From Blastocatellia bacterium (lineage in GTDB: Bacteria > Acidobacteriota > Blastocatellia > Pyrinomonadales > Pyrinomonadaceae), in contig JACDAY010000213.1 of the NCBI GenBank assembly GCA_013695195.1, forward strand, positions 1-7,489: a DNA stretch of 7,489 nucleotides, written 5' to 3'. This document shows positions 1-5,877 of this stretch, in pieces. The translations under genes and the position numbers were made by a program. The notes below the pieces were generated by a model, which did no database searches, was not told where the DNA came from, and saw only the letters and a list, made by a program, of their open reading frames with translations. Numbering within the stretch: position 1 is the first letter of the stretch; every line of letters starts with the position of its first letter.

Positions 1-2
1 AT

Positions 3-971
3 GGCTTGAAGGCGTATCAATTGATAACTTCAAAAATTACTGATAAACGAAATCCGGTCGCGCTCTATGTACCTTATTCAGATTTTGTCATCGAACGCTG
101 GAACAATTATTTTCTGCCGGCGCTGGATGCTTTCCGAGCGCTCGGCTATCCGGTCGATATACTACCTTACGCGCCGCGGATGGACGAATCAATTTACCCT
201 TATTATCCGATTCATCACAACCCGGATGTTCTGGAGCGTCTGCTCAAAGAGAGAACTGTGCTTGTACTGGCAAATGTTTCAGGATTTCAGCAAACCGACA
301 GTGATCTGATAAAAGCTTTTGTCGAACGCGGCGGCGTGATTGTCGCATTTGGTCCGCAGATACCGATGGGGCGGACATACGAGCGAAAAGAGATTTTCGG
401 GGTTGATGAAACTCTTCAGACGAAGACATACAGCAAAGTTGTTGTTAAGGACGCGACCGGAGATCGCGTAAAAGCCGGGAGCCATTTTACTTTGGGCGAA
501 AATCAACTTCCGTCCTGGATTACAAACAATGCGCGCGTCATCGCAACTTTTGAGGATAACTCGCCCGCGGTGACACTAAATAAATATGGAAAAGGAACAG
601 TTATAACTATTATCCCAAATGCGGAGTCGGCAGTGCAAAATATGCCCGAACTCGTGCGCGATGTTATGGCGCACGCTGTAACATCTGCAGGAAGTAAACC
701 GTTAGTCGATATTATCGGAGGCAGCGAAAAGAAAGATGTAGCGGTTCAGGAAATACCCAACGGTTTTCGTGTCGCCGTCGTCAATCACGACTCCAGTGAG
801 CTCGAAGTGGTATTAAGACCAGTAAAGATCGGAACGCAGCGTGCTTTCGGGTGGGTTGATTTGGTTTCGGCTCAAAAAATAGCGAACACGGGCGAAGATT
901 TCTCGCTGAAGTTGAAAATTCCAGGCGGCGGCTTTCGTGCTCTTGAATTTCGTCAAACTTCTGCCGATTGA
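3..971 (+). CDS. C-terminal part of a putative glycoside hydrolase with beta-galactosidase-type trimerisation domain (5' end outside window)
   Basis: The reading frame is open to the left edge of the window, so the TTG at position 6 is probably not the true start and the catalytic domain is missing. Residues are numbered from position 6. Residues 17-120 look like the glutamine-amidotransferase-like fold used as the trimerisation domain of GH42 beta-galactosidases: a first strand VALYVPYSD, a helix ending in ALGYPVDILPY, a strand VLVLANVSGF, then a helix and the turn FVERGGVIVAFGP. Residues 170-225 hold a strand/helix block with KYGKGTVITI. The last 90 residues are strand-rich and end in a beta-sandwich-like tail typical of glycosidase C-termini. 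It converges on the GH92 mannosidase gene with 54 bases between the stops, fitting a carbohydrate-degradation locus. The substrate cannot be told without the N-terminal part; another glycosidase family using the same accessory fold is possible. Confidence 0.6.
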   Translation, partial: GLKAYQLITSKITDKRNPVALYVPYSDFVIERWNNYFLPALDAFRALGYPVDILPYAPRMDESIYPYYPIHHNPDVLERLLKERTVLVLANVSGFQQTDSDLIKAFVERGGVIVAFGPQIPMGRTYERKEIFGVDETLQTKTYSKVVVKDATGDRVKAGSHFTLGENQLPSWITNNARVIATFEDNSPAVTLNKYGKGTVITIIPNAESAVQNMPELVRDVMAHAVTSAGSKPLVDIIGGSEKKDVAVQEIPNGFRVAVVNHDSSELEVVLRPVKIGTQRAFGWVDLVSAQKIANTGEDFSLKLKIPGGGFRALEFRQTSAD

Positions 972-1025
972 TGCAGAGAGTATGATGGGTTAAGAGGTGG
1001 TGTTATTTCCAATTCACCGGCAATA

Positions 1026-3746
1026 TCAAGCCGCTCGGGCTCTGACTCTCTGCTTGCCTCGTCTCGACTTTGCAATACTGTCGCCGACTTTTATTTCTAC
1101 TATTGTCTCAGGAAATTTAACATCTTTTAAGGTAACCGGGGATATTAGTTGAAAACGGATTGGGATTATATAACTATCTGGAAGTATCCGAGTTGAAGAG
1201 ATTACCTGCACGTCAACTTTCGGTTTCTCATTACCCGTGATTCGTATCAATCCAGAGGATGGACGTAGCTCCAACCCCCTCGGGACAACTGCGCTCCATT
1301 TAAGCGTCAGCGATTCGGGAACAATTTTTTGTACACCGAGAGAGAACTTTGCCTCGCCACCGGGCGTCACAGACAAATAGTCATCGCCATATATGAAACC
1401 TATAGCGGGGGACTGTCCAATTGTAAATGATGGGGGCATATCGGCGACAGCACTTCCCCATAAAGGATTGGGCGTCCCCGCCAGCGTGAACTTCAAGATA
1501 CTTGTGCTCGACCTGAAAGATTCAACCGGCAGCCATGTTCGGGAGTATGGTTTGCCGTTTAACGTCAGACTCTGGACATATGGGTTTTTTGGGGGCTTGC
1601 CATCGGCAACGATATGTATCTGTCGCCCATCACCCAGTCTGATCTTAACGGATGAAAAGCTCGGGCTGCCGATGACAAAGCCGCCGACCCCGGGTATTGC
1701 GGGGTAAAGCCCGATTGCGCTCCAGACGTACCAGGCCGATGTAGCGCCGAGATCATCGTTGCCAGGCAGTCCGTCGGGAGCTGCCTTAAAAGTTTCGGTC
1801 ATAATCCGCCGCACCGTTTGCTGTGTTTTCCATGGGGATCCCGCAAATGTATATGCGTAGGGCGAAACGAAACTTGGCTCGTTAGCCATATTGAAATGTG
1901 GACGCCCCCATCCTGTCAGTTCTTTAAAGAATCTGTCGAGTCTGTGGGTTACTTCCGCGTTTCCGCCGATAGCCTGAAATAACCCCTTGTAATTGTAGGG
2001 AAGCATCCATGTGTATTGCCAGGAGTTGCCTTCCTGGAATCCCGCCTGGTTGTTTTTGTCCCAGGGCACTTCGCTGCGAGGAAGGACGTCGTCTGCATCA
2101 AAACCCTCAAGGAAGACGCCGTTTTCTCGCCGGGGGCGGATAAATCCGATCTCTGCATCAAAGAGATTTTGCCAATTCTGCGCGCGCTGCATGAATGCGT
2201 TGTGAGTTTTAGCGTCGCCGAGCGATCTGGCAAATTGCGCGATGCAGAAATCGTCAGTGGCATATTCAAGCGTCACCGATGCGGAGTTCACTCCGGCACT
2301 ATCGAAGCCTGAGGAATAAGGAACGTAACCGCCCTTAAAATACTCTGCAAGGCGTGGGCGCTCCCTGTATCCGTGAATTCCCACTCCCGGCTGGGTTGCC
2401 GCCTTAAGCATATATTTTAGCGCCGAACCCTTATCGAATTTCCGAGCGCCGAAAGCATATGCAGAGGTAATTAAGGGGACTGGATTATCGCCACCCATTA
2501 CTGCTGTTACATCGTTGGCGAGTACCCATTTCGGAAGCCAGCCGCTCTGCTCGGCATCAACGATGAGCGACTGCACCATGTCGCTTGTTTCGCGCGGCGC
2601 CAGAAGGGCTTGAAGCTGGACCTGGCTTCGGTAGGTGTCCCAATCGGAAATGTTAGTGTAATGCTGGTAGCCGCGCGCTTGATGGATCATCCGATCAAAA
2701 CCGATGTAATCTCCGTTTGCGTCTGAGAAGACGTTTGGGCTGAGCAATGAGTGATAAAGCGCCGTGTAAAATATCTGTTTCTGCTCGCGGGTGCCCTCAT
2801 CTACTTCGATACGACTGAGCCACTCATTCCATGTGGTACGAGCCTTTCGGCGTACAGCATCGAAATCCCATCCGCTGTTTTCAGTTTTGAGGTTTAGGAG
2901 AGCATTTTCAACGCTCACGAAAGAGATTCCAACTTTGGCTTTGACCATGGGGTTTTGCCTTGTATCGAAAGTCAAGAATGCGCCTGACTGCTTGCTTGTG
3001 CTGCTCCGCAAACGGGGATTGACAGCTCCTGCATTCCAGGTGCCAAAGGAGCTGAAGGGGCGGTCAAACTGTACTGCGAAGTAGATTGTATAGACAGTAT
3101 TACTGCCGCAAAACCCTCCGCTCATTGCTGAGCCAACGACTCGGTCTTCGCCGATTACCTGCACGGAAGACATGCTATTGCCCGTAGCGCTCCCGCCAGC
3201 GTTAATCAATAGATTCGCTTCCTCGGTTGAAGGATATGTGAAGACTCCGAGTCCTGTTCGCGCCGTGACGCTAAGCTTTACTTGAATTCCGGAACTGGAA
3301 TTAACGCTGTAGAAGCCTGGTGCAGCCTGTTCATTATTGTGCGAGAAGCTTTGAGAATAATCAGACGGATTCGTCGCAGGTGAAGCCCTTATTGGACCAA
3401 CTATCGGCAGGAAAGGAATATCCCCGAAAATTGGACATCCCACGCCGCTCAGGTGCGTCAAACTAAAACCCCGAATTGTCGAGCCCTGATATTTGTAAAA
3501 GCCATTGCTGGTTGTGTCGGGGCTCCACTGTATCATCCCGAATGGTAAGGCAGTCCCCGGGAAAGTGTTCCCAGAGCCGTCGGTTCCAATAAATGGGTTC
3601 ACATATCCAGTGAGATCGGCTTCTTTCTTAGAAGGGAGGCTGGCCCTATCCTTAATCGTGGGATCAATAGACTGATGAGCATGAATGACACCCGGAACCC
3701 CGGTTACCAACAACAAGAAAGTTAAAACGACTCGGAGACTTTTCAT
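1026..3746 (-). CDS. Secreted GH92 family alpha-mannosidase with extra C-terminal beta domain
   Basis: This 906-residue protein carries clear glycoside hydrolase family 92 motifs. GH92 enzymes are calcium-dependent, inverting exo-alpha-mannosidases that trim mannose from glycans. A Sec signal peptide covers about residues 1-23 (MKS..R, hydrophobic core, cleavage near IHA). Family motifs follow: YVNPFIGT at 48-55, LPFGM at 67-71, FSLTHLSGVGC at 94-104, WDTYR at 369-373, GGDNPVPLI at 418-426, EGNSWQY at 572-578, NEPS at 622-625, SPWKTQ at 637-642, and GNDDLG at 662-667 followed by SAWYVWSAIG. E572 sits where the family's general-acid Glu is expected, and D664/D665 lie in the acidic motif linked to the catalytic base; some phosphomannosidase members carry Gln instead of that Glu. 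Residues about 775-890 form an extra strand-rich domain resembling a NEW3-like module, followed by a very basic tail. The ATG lies 3 bases after the stop of the upstream regulator gene and has no clear Shine-Dalgarno, so translational coupling is likely. Confidence 0.92.
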   Translation of the reverse strand: MKSLRVVLTFLLLVTGVPGVIHAHQSIDPTIKDRASLPSKKEADLTGYVNPFIGTDGSGNTFPGTALPFGMIQWSPDTTSNGFYKYQGSTIRGFSLTHLSGVGCPIFGDIPFLPIVGPIRASPATNPSDYSQSFSHNNEQAAPGFYSVNSSSGIQVKLSVTARTGLGVFTYPSTEEANLLINAGGSATGNSMSSVQVIGEDRVVGSAMSGGFCGSNTVYTIYFAVQFDRPFSSFGTWNAGAVNPRLRSSTSKQSGAFLTFDTRQNPMVKAKVGISFVSVENALLNLKTENSGWDFDAVRRKARTTWNEWLSRIEVDEGTREQKQIFYTALYHSLLSPNVFSDANGDYIGFDRMIHQARGYQHYTNISDWDTYRSQVQLQALLAPRETSDMVQSLIVDAEQSGWLPKWVLANDVTAVMGGDNPVPLITSAYAFGARKFDKGSALKYMLKAATQPGVGIHGYRERPRLAEYFKGGYVPYSSGFDSAGVNSASVTLEYATDDFCIAQFARSLGDAKTHNAFMQRAQNWQNLFDAEIGFIRPRRENGVFLEGFDADDVLPRSEVPWDKNNQAGFQEGNSWQYTWMLPYNYKGLFQAIGGNAEVTHRLDRFFKELTGWGRPHFNMANEPSFVSPYAYTFAGSPWKTQQTVRRIMTETFKAAPDGLPGNDDLGATSAWYVWSAIGLYPAIPGVGGFVIGSPSFSSVKIRLGDGRQIHIVADGKPPKNPYVQSLTLNGKPYSRTWLPVESFRSSTSILKFTLAGTPNPLWGSAVADMPPSFTIGQSPAIGFIYGDDYLSVTPGGEAKFSLGVQKIVPESLTLKWSAVVPRGLELRPSSGLIRITGNEKPKVDVQVISSTRILPDSYIIPIRFQLISPVTLKDVKFPETIVEIKVGDSIAKSRRGKQRVRARAA

Positions 3747-3749
3747 AAA

Positions 3750-4139
3750 CTATTTTTTGTTATTTTCAGGCGGTTGATTCTCTATCCTCCTTATATTTTT
3801 GGATACTTCCGCGACAAAACGATAGCCTTGACCCTGGATAGTCTGAATAAAGGCGGTTTCACTGCGGGTTTCGCCTAACGCCTTCCGTAGGGCTGCTATT
3901 CTCACGGTTAAATTATTCTCTTCTACTACTTGGTCGGACCAAATTTTGCTCATTAGTTCATCTTTGGTCAGAAGCTCGCCGCTGTTCTGAACTAAGTACA
4001 AAAGGATGTCGATTGACCTAGGTGGGAGCGGAATATGTTTGTTATCGCGCCCAAACAATCGGCGCGTCGCTGCTTCTAAGCGAAATTGCTCGAATTCATA
4101 AAACTCTATCTCTTTTTTTTCAGCAGCATTTAATACCAT
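3750..4139 (-). CDS. Stand-alone OmpR/PhoB-type winged-helix DNA-binding protein
   Basis: This 129-residue protein is almost entirely one winged-helix (Trans_reg_C) domain. Residues 14-45 form the N-terminal strands and first helix (YEFEQFRLEAATRRLF, then LPPRSIDILLYL). Residues 53-69 are the second helix (GELLTKDELMSKIW). Residues 72-90 are the recognition helix (EENNLTVRIAALRKALGE), and the wing is IQTIQGQGYRF at 98-108. There is no receiver domain, no membrane segment and no TPR or TolB-like part, although this domain is often the N-terminal piece of larger proteins. The stop TAG lies 3 bases before the GH92 start codon, so the two form an operon, and the protein is inferred to control it or a nearby promoter. 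The start ATG has no obvious Shine-Dalgarno. A run of eight A bases at codons 7-9 (plus-strand T run at 4113-4120) is a possible slippage site. Confidence 0.85.
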   Translation of the reverse strand: MVLNAAEKKEIEFYEFEQFRLEAATRRLFGRDNKHIPLPPRSIDILLYLVQNSGELLTKDELMSKIWSDQVVEENNLTVRIAALRKALGETRSETAFIQTIQGQGYRFVAEVSKNIRRIENQPPENNKK

Positions 4140-4431
4140 CGATGCAAATATTCTGGTGGGCTAATCACCTTCATCTAAAACTAGACTAAGCTGAAGCCGT
4201 AATGCAAGTAAACCTTATCGCTGGAGCCGACACGCCAGCACCGCCAAGAGACTCCGCTACTCCTTTGTCCCATTGTCGGTCCGCGTCGTATGTCAGTTTG
4301 GCGAGTTAGTTTTGTCCCAGCGACTGCGGTAGTTCGTTGAGAAACATTTATTCGTAGGACTCTGTCAGGGCATCCCGCAAGATTTTCTTTACCGTGCCCC
4401 CGACTGTCCTTTTATCAGCCGTCGCCACGCG
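4140..4431. other. Non-coding stretch upstream of the regulator gene; no gene recognised
   Basis: I read all frames and found only short ones interrupted by stops. On the minus strand fragments such as VKKILRDALTESYE followed by a stop, and AKLTYDADRQWDKG, have a coding flavour but match no family I recognise. They could be debris of a mobile-element gene, possibly the continuation of the integrase-like remnant to its right. An imperfect 15-base repeat (CGCCAAGAGnCTCCG) occurs at 4242-4256 and 4439-4453. Confidence 0.4.
4178..4207 (-). promoter_or_regulatory. Weak candidate promoter for the regulator-GH92 pair
   Basis: On the minus strand a TTGCAT box (plus 4202-4207) and a TAGTTT box (plus 4178-4183) are 18 bases apart, about 40-60 bases upstream of the winged-helix gene's ATG. 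Both match sigma-70 consensus only partly. An imperfect palindrome, TCTA-AAAC-TAGA at 4174-4185, overlaps the -10 box and could be an operator. This rests on pattern alone. Confidence 0.2.
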
Positions 4432-4647
4432 TTACCCGCGCCAAGAGCCTCCGTCCAGCTTAACAATCCGGCGCTGAGGCGGGCATATCGAGAGGAAATG
4501 TCTTTTGACGCTCCGCTTCGGTTCGTTTGTCCGAAATCGTCGGTATTTAAACATGAATCTACCGTTCTCGGCATTGTATTGCAGGAGTACGTAAAGTCTT
4601 CCATCGATTTCAATCGAATACCCGGTACGGATGTGAAGGCTTTGGTT
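4432..4647 (-). pseudogene. Possible N-terminal remnant of a tyrosine integrase
   Basis: A 71-codon stretch open between two stops on the minus strand reads, near its start, TGYSIEIDGRLYVLLQYN, then AENGR and KYRRFRT. This pattern of a glycine-tyrosine lead, a short strand with DGRLYV, a second strand with an aromatic-rich LQYN, a NGR turn and a basic KYRR strand resembles the three-stranded arm-site-binding domain at the N-terminus of many tyrosine recombinases. No start codon in frame is apparent, and the frame ends at TAA (4432-4434) long before the catalytic domain; I see no R..HxxR..Y signature to the left. It lies about 180 bases from a tRNA-Asn fragment and next to iterated repeats, which is where an integrase gene would be expected. 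The assignment rests on pattern resemblance plus context; it may instead be a chance open frame. Confidence 0.33.
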
Positions 4648-4695
4648 TTTAGATCCCCAACAAACCGGTTATCTAAAAAGTTATCTAAGACTCGG

Positions 4696-4711
4696 TGTTA
4701 TCGTATGTTAC
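4696..4711 (+). repeat. 16-base direct repeat, copy 1, within iterated CGTATGTTAY units
   Basis: TGTTATCGTATGTTAC here is identical to the copy at 4800-4815, 104 bases away. It is followed directly by a variant unit, CGTTATGTTAC (4711-4721), so the area is built from units of about 10 bases, one helical turn. Such iterated sites beside an attachment site resemble integrase or excisionase arm sites. Confidence 0.8.
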
Positions 4712-4728
4712 GTTATGTTACAGATTTT

Positions 4729-4737
4729 GGGGTCAAC
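4729..4737 (+). repeat. GGGGTCAAC direct repeat, copy 1
   Basis: GGGGTCAAC occurs at 4729-4737 and again at 4771-4779, 42 bases apart (about four helical turns), each preceded by a T-rich run. Between them lies the inverted pair GATTTTGG (4723-4730) and CCAAAATC (4752-4759). The two copies sit inside the segment bounded by the 16-base repeats. Confidence 0.6.
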
Positions 4738-4770
4738 AAAAGGGTAAACGGCCAAAATCAGCTGTTTTTA

Positions 4771-4779
4771 GGGGTCAAC
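4771..4779 (+). repeat. GGGGTCAAC direct repeat, copy 2
   Basis: Second copy of the 9-base repeat described at 4729-4737, preceded by TTTTTA. It is followed after 12 bases by the GTTAC that opens the second block of 10-base units. Confidence 0.6.
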
Positions 4780-4790
4780 GTCTGACTTTT

Positions 4791-4815
4791 GTTACCGTAT
4801 GTTATCGTATGTTAC
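4791..4815 (+). repeat. Second block of iterated 10-base units, including 16-base repeat copy 2
   Basis: GTTAC is followed by two tandem units, CGTATGTTAT (4796-4805) and CGTATGTTAC (4806-4815). Positions 4800-4815 repeat 4696-4711 exactly. The block ends 11 bases before homology to tRNA-Asn begins, which places it as a likely protein-binding array at the edge of an attachment site. Confidence 0.8.
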
Positions 4816-4826
4816 AAAGGGAATGA

Positions 4827-4870
4827 GGCTGTTAACCGAAGGGTTGTAAGTTCGAGTCTTACCTGCGGAG
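4827..4870 (+). other. 3' half of tRNA-Asn (GTT), probable att site of an integrative element
   Basis: Starting at GGCTGTTAACC, the sequence matches the 3' half of a bacterial tRNA-Asn. The anticodon GTT is at 4831-4833 in a CTGTTAA loop. The T stem GTAAG (4846-4850) pairs perfectly with CTTAC (4858-4862) around TTCGAGT, and the 3' acceptor strand CTGCGGA (4863-4869) is followed by discriminator G; ACA takes the place of CCA. The 5' half is absent: upstream bases do not form the acceptor, D arm or full anticodon stem. A tRNA fragment beginning at the anticodon loop is the usual trace of tyrosine-integrase insertion, where the displaced 3' end remains at the far end of the element. By that geometry the element lies to the left. 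It is not a functional tRNA gene as it stands. Confidence 0.8.
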
Positions 4871-4888
4871 ACAATCAAATCAACATAC

Positions 4889-4913
4889 GGGCACCGAGCG
4901 AGTGCCTGTTTCG
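4889..4913 (+). terminator. Weak terminator-like hairpin after the tRNA-Asn fragment
   Basis: GGCAC (4890-4894) pairs with GTGCC (4902-4906) around CGAGCGA, extended by a G-T pair, and TGTTT follows. It lies 20 bases past the tRNA fragment, where the terminator of the original tRNA-Asn gene would sit. The stem is short and the T run poor. Confidence 0.35.
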
Positions 4914-4919
4914 CGTTTG

Positions 4920-4936
4920 TGACACGGATTGTGTCA
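4920..4936. repeat. Perfect 6-base inverted repeat TGACAC/GTGTCA
   Basis: TGACAC (4920-4925) and GTGTCA (4931-4936) flank GGATT and are followed by TAATTGAC. It has the size of a regulator operator or small hairpin. No gene starts close by on either strand, so its role is unknown. Confidence 0.4.
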
Positions 4937-4962
4937 TAATTGACTCGCACATGCACAATTCA

Positions 4963-5088
4963 TCAGATTAACGAGGCCTCGGGGAAAGACTGGGAAGGCC
5001 ATTTGCCCTCTACGAGCGAATCCGGTTCAAGTGCGGCAGCGGCTTCGTTTAAGGCTTTATTTCCCCGAAGTTCCGAACCAACATTTCT
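4963..5088 (-). other. Open stretch in frame after the dehydrogenase stop, possible gene debris
   Basis: Directly after the dehydrogenase stop (TGA, 5089-5091) the same frame stays open for 41 codons to a TGA at 4963-4965, reading through ALNEAAAALEPDSLVEGKW. The composition looks coding-like, but there is no start codon with a Shine-Dalgarno and I recognise no family. It could be the end of a lost neighbouring gene or chance. The rest of the 4871-5088 interval holds only the hairpins listed and an inverted pair TCGGGGAAA (4979-4987) / TTTCCCCGA (5060-5068). Confidence 0.25.
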
Positions 5089-5825
5089 TCAAATGATCTG
5101 ATGCGATTCAGGCATCAGAATAATTTCCGACATCACGCCTTCGCCTTCCTGCGTCGCGGCAAAAAAGATGCTGCGCGCCGCCGCGTCAACCGAAAGCATT
5201 TTGTCGCGTTGAACTTTCATCTCGATGCTGTCCCAGAACGAGGAATCAACGCCGCCGAACGAAGTGCATCAAAGAAAATCGAACGCCGTGGCGTTTATAT
5301 TCCTGAGCGAGACATTTAATCATACCGGTCAAAGCGTATTTCGCCGCACAATAGCCGGAAGCCTGCATCATCGGCGCTTTGCCGAGAATGCCCGGAATCG
5401 CGACGACGCGCCCGAATTTCTGCGCCGCCATCTGCGGCAAAACGGCTTGCAGAACATTGAAAGCGGTTCGCACGTTGGCGTTAATGATTGTCAAAATCGG
5501 CGGGCGTAATATCGCCAAACGGTTTGAGGACACCCATTCCCGCTGCATGAATGAGATAATCAATCGACCCGAATTTTTCGATTGATTCAGTGACAAGCGC
5601 TTTTACATCGGCTTCAACACCTGCGTCGGCAGGTAATGCCAAAACGTTTTGATTGCCATTCCTCTTGAGCTTGTATTCGAGTTCCGCCAACGCGGCTTCA
5701 TTGCGTGAACTGAGAACAATATTGATCTCAGCATCGGAAAACAGCTCGGCTGTACGCCGCCCAATACCGCCTCCGGCACCGACGATCAAAACGGTTTTTC
5801 CTTCTAAATTAGTCTTATCGTTCAT
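5089..5825 (-). pseudogene. Short-chain dehydrogenase/reductase pseudogene with two frameshifts
   Basis: Three consecutive reading frames together give a full-length classical SDR of about 245 residues. The first (5825 to about 5490) has the Rossmann motif GAGGGIG after VLIV and the HAAGMG motif (NAAG in most members). The second continues with TIINANVRTAFNVLQAVLP and the YCAAK active-site Tyr-Lys. The third (about 5260 to 5089) gives GGVDSSFWDSIEMKVQRDK and ends PESHQII-stop. The first junction (about 5487-5492, around TTTGACAATC) lost two bases or gained one. The second (about 5256-5264) contains TTCGTTCG where one TTCG restores the frame, so a 4-base tandem duplication is likely. The catalytic serine expected 13 residues before the tyrosine is glycine (codon 5390-5392), preceded by proline. 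The gene follows ribA by 52 bases in the same direction. Two lesions plus the lost active-site residue indicate decay rather than sequencing error. Confidence 0.85.
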
Positions 5826-5877
5826 CAGATGGTCTCGTCAGGATACTTTTTTCAACCAAAAGATTCGTTCGGCATCT

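Noticed and set aside
973..1053. 9-base inverted repeat GCAGAGAGT/ACTCTCTGC across the convergent gene ends
   Set aside because: The 63-base spacer and lack of a T run make a terminator unlikely; probably chance.
4389..4613. 74-codon minus-strand open frame
   Set aside because: It overlaps the integrase-like frame in a different register and shows no domain pattern; the other frame looks more protein-like.
4498..4785. 95-codon plus-strand open frame over the repeat region
   Set aside because: It runs opposite the integrase-like stretch and across the direct repeats, has no clear ribosome-binding site, and its product matches nothing I recognise.
4696..4815. CRISPR array
   Set aside because: Repeats are only 10-16 bases, unevenly spaced, with no uniform spacers.
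4827..4870. A complete tRNA-Asn gene
   Set aside because: The 5' acceptor strand, D arm and most of the 5' anticodon stem are absent upstream, so it is a fragment.
5101..5585. Plus-strand open frames across the SDR region
   Set aside because: They are antisense shadows of the SDR pseudogene, whose minus-strand translation carries clear family motifs.
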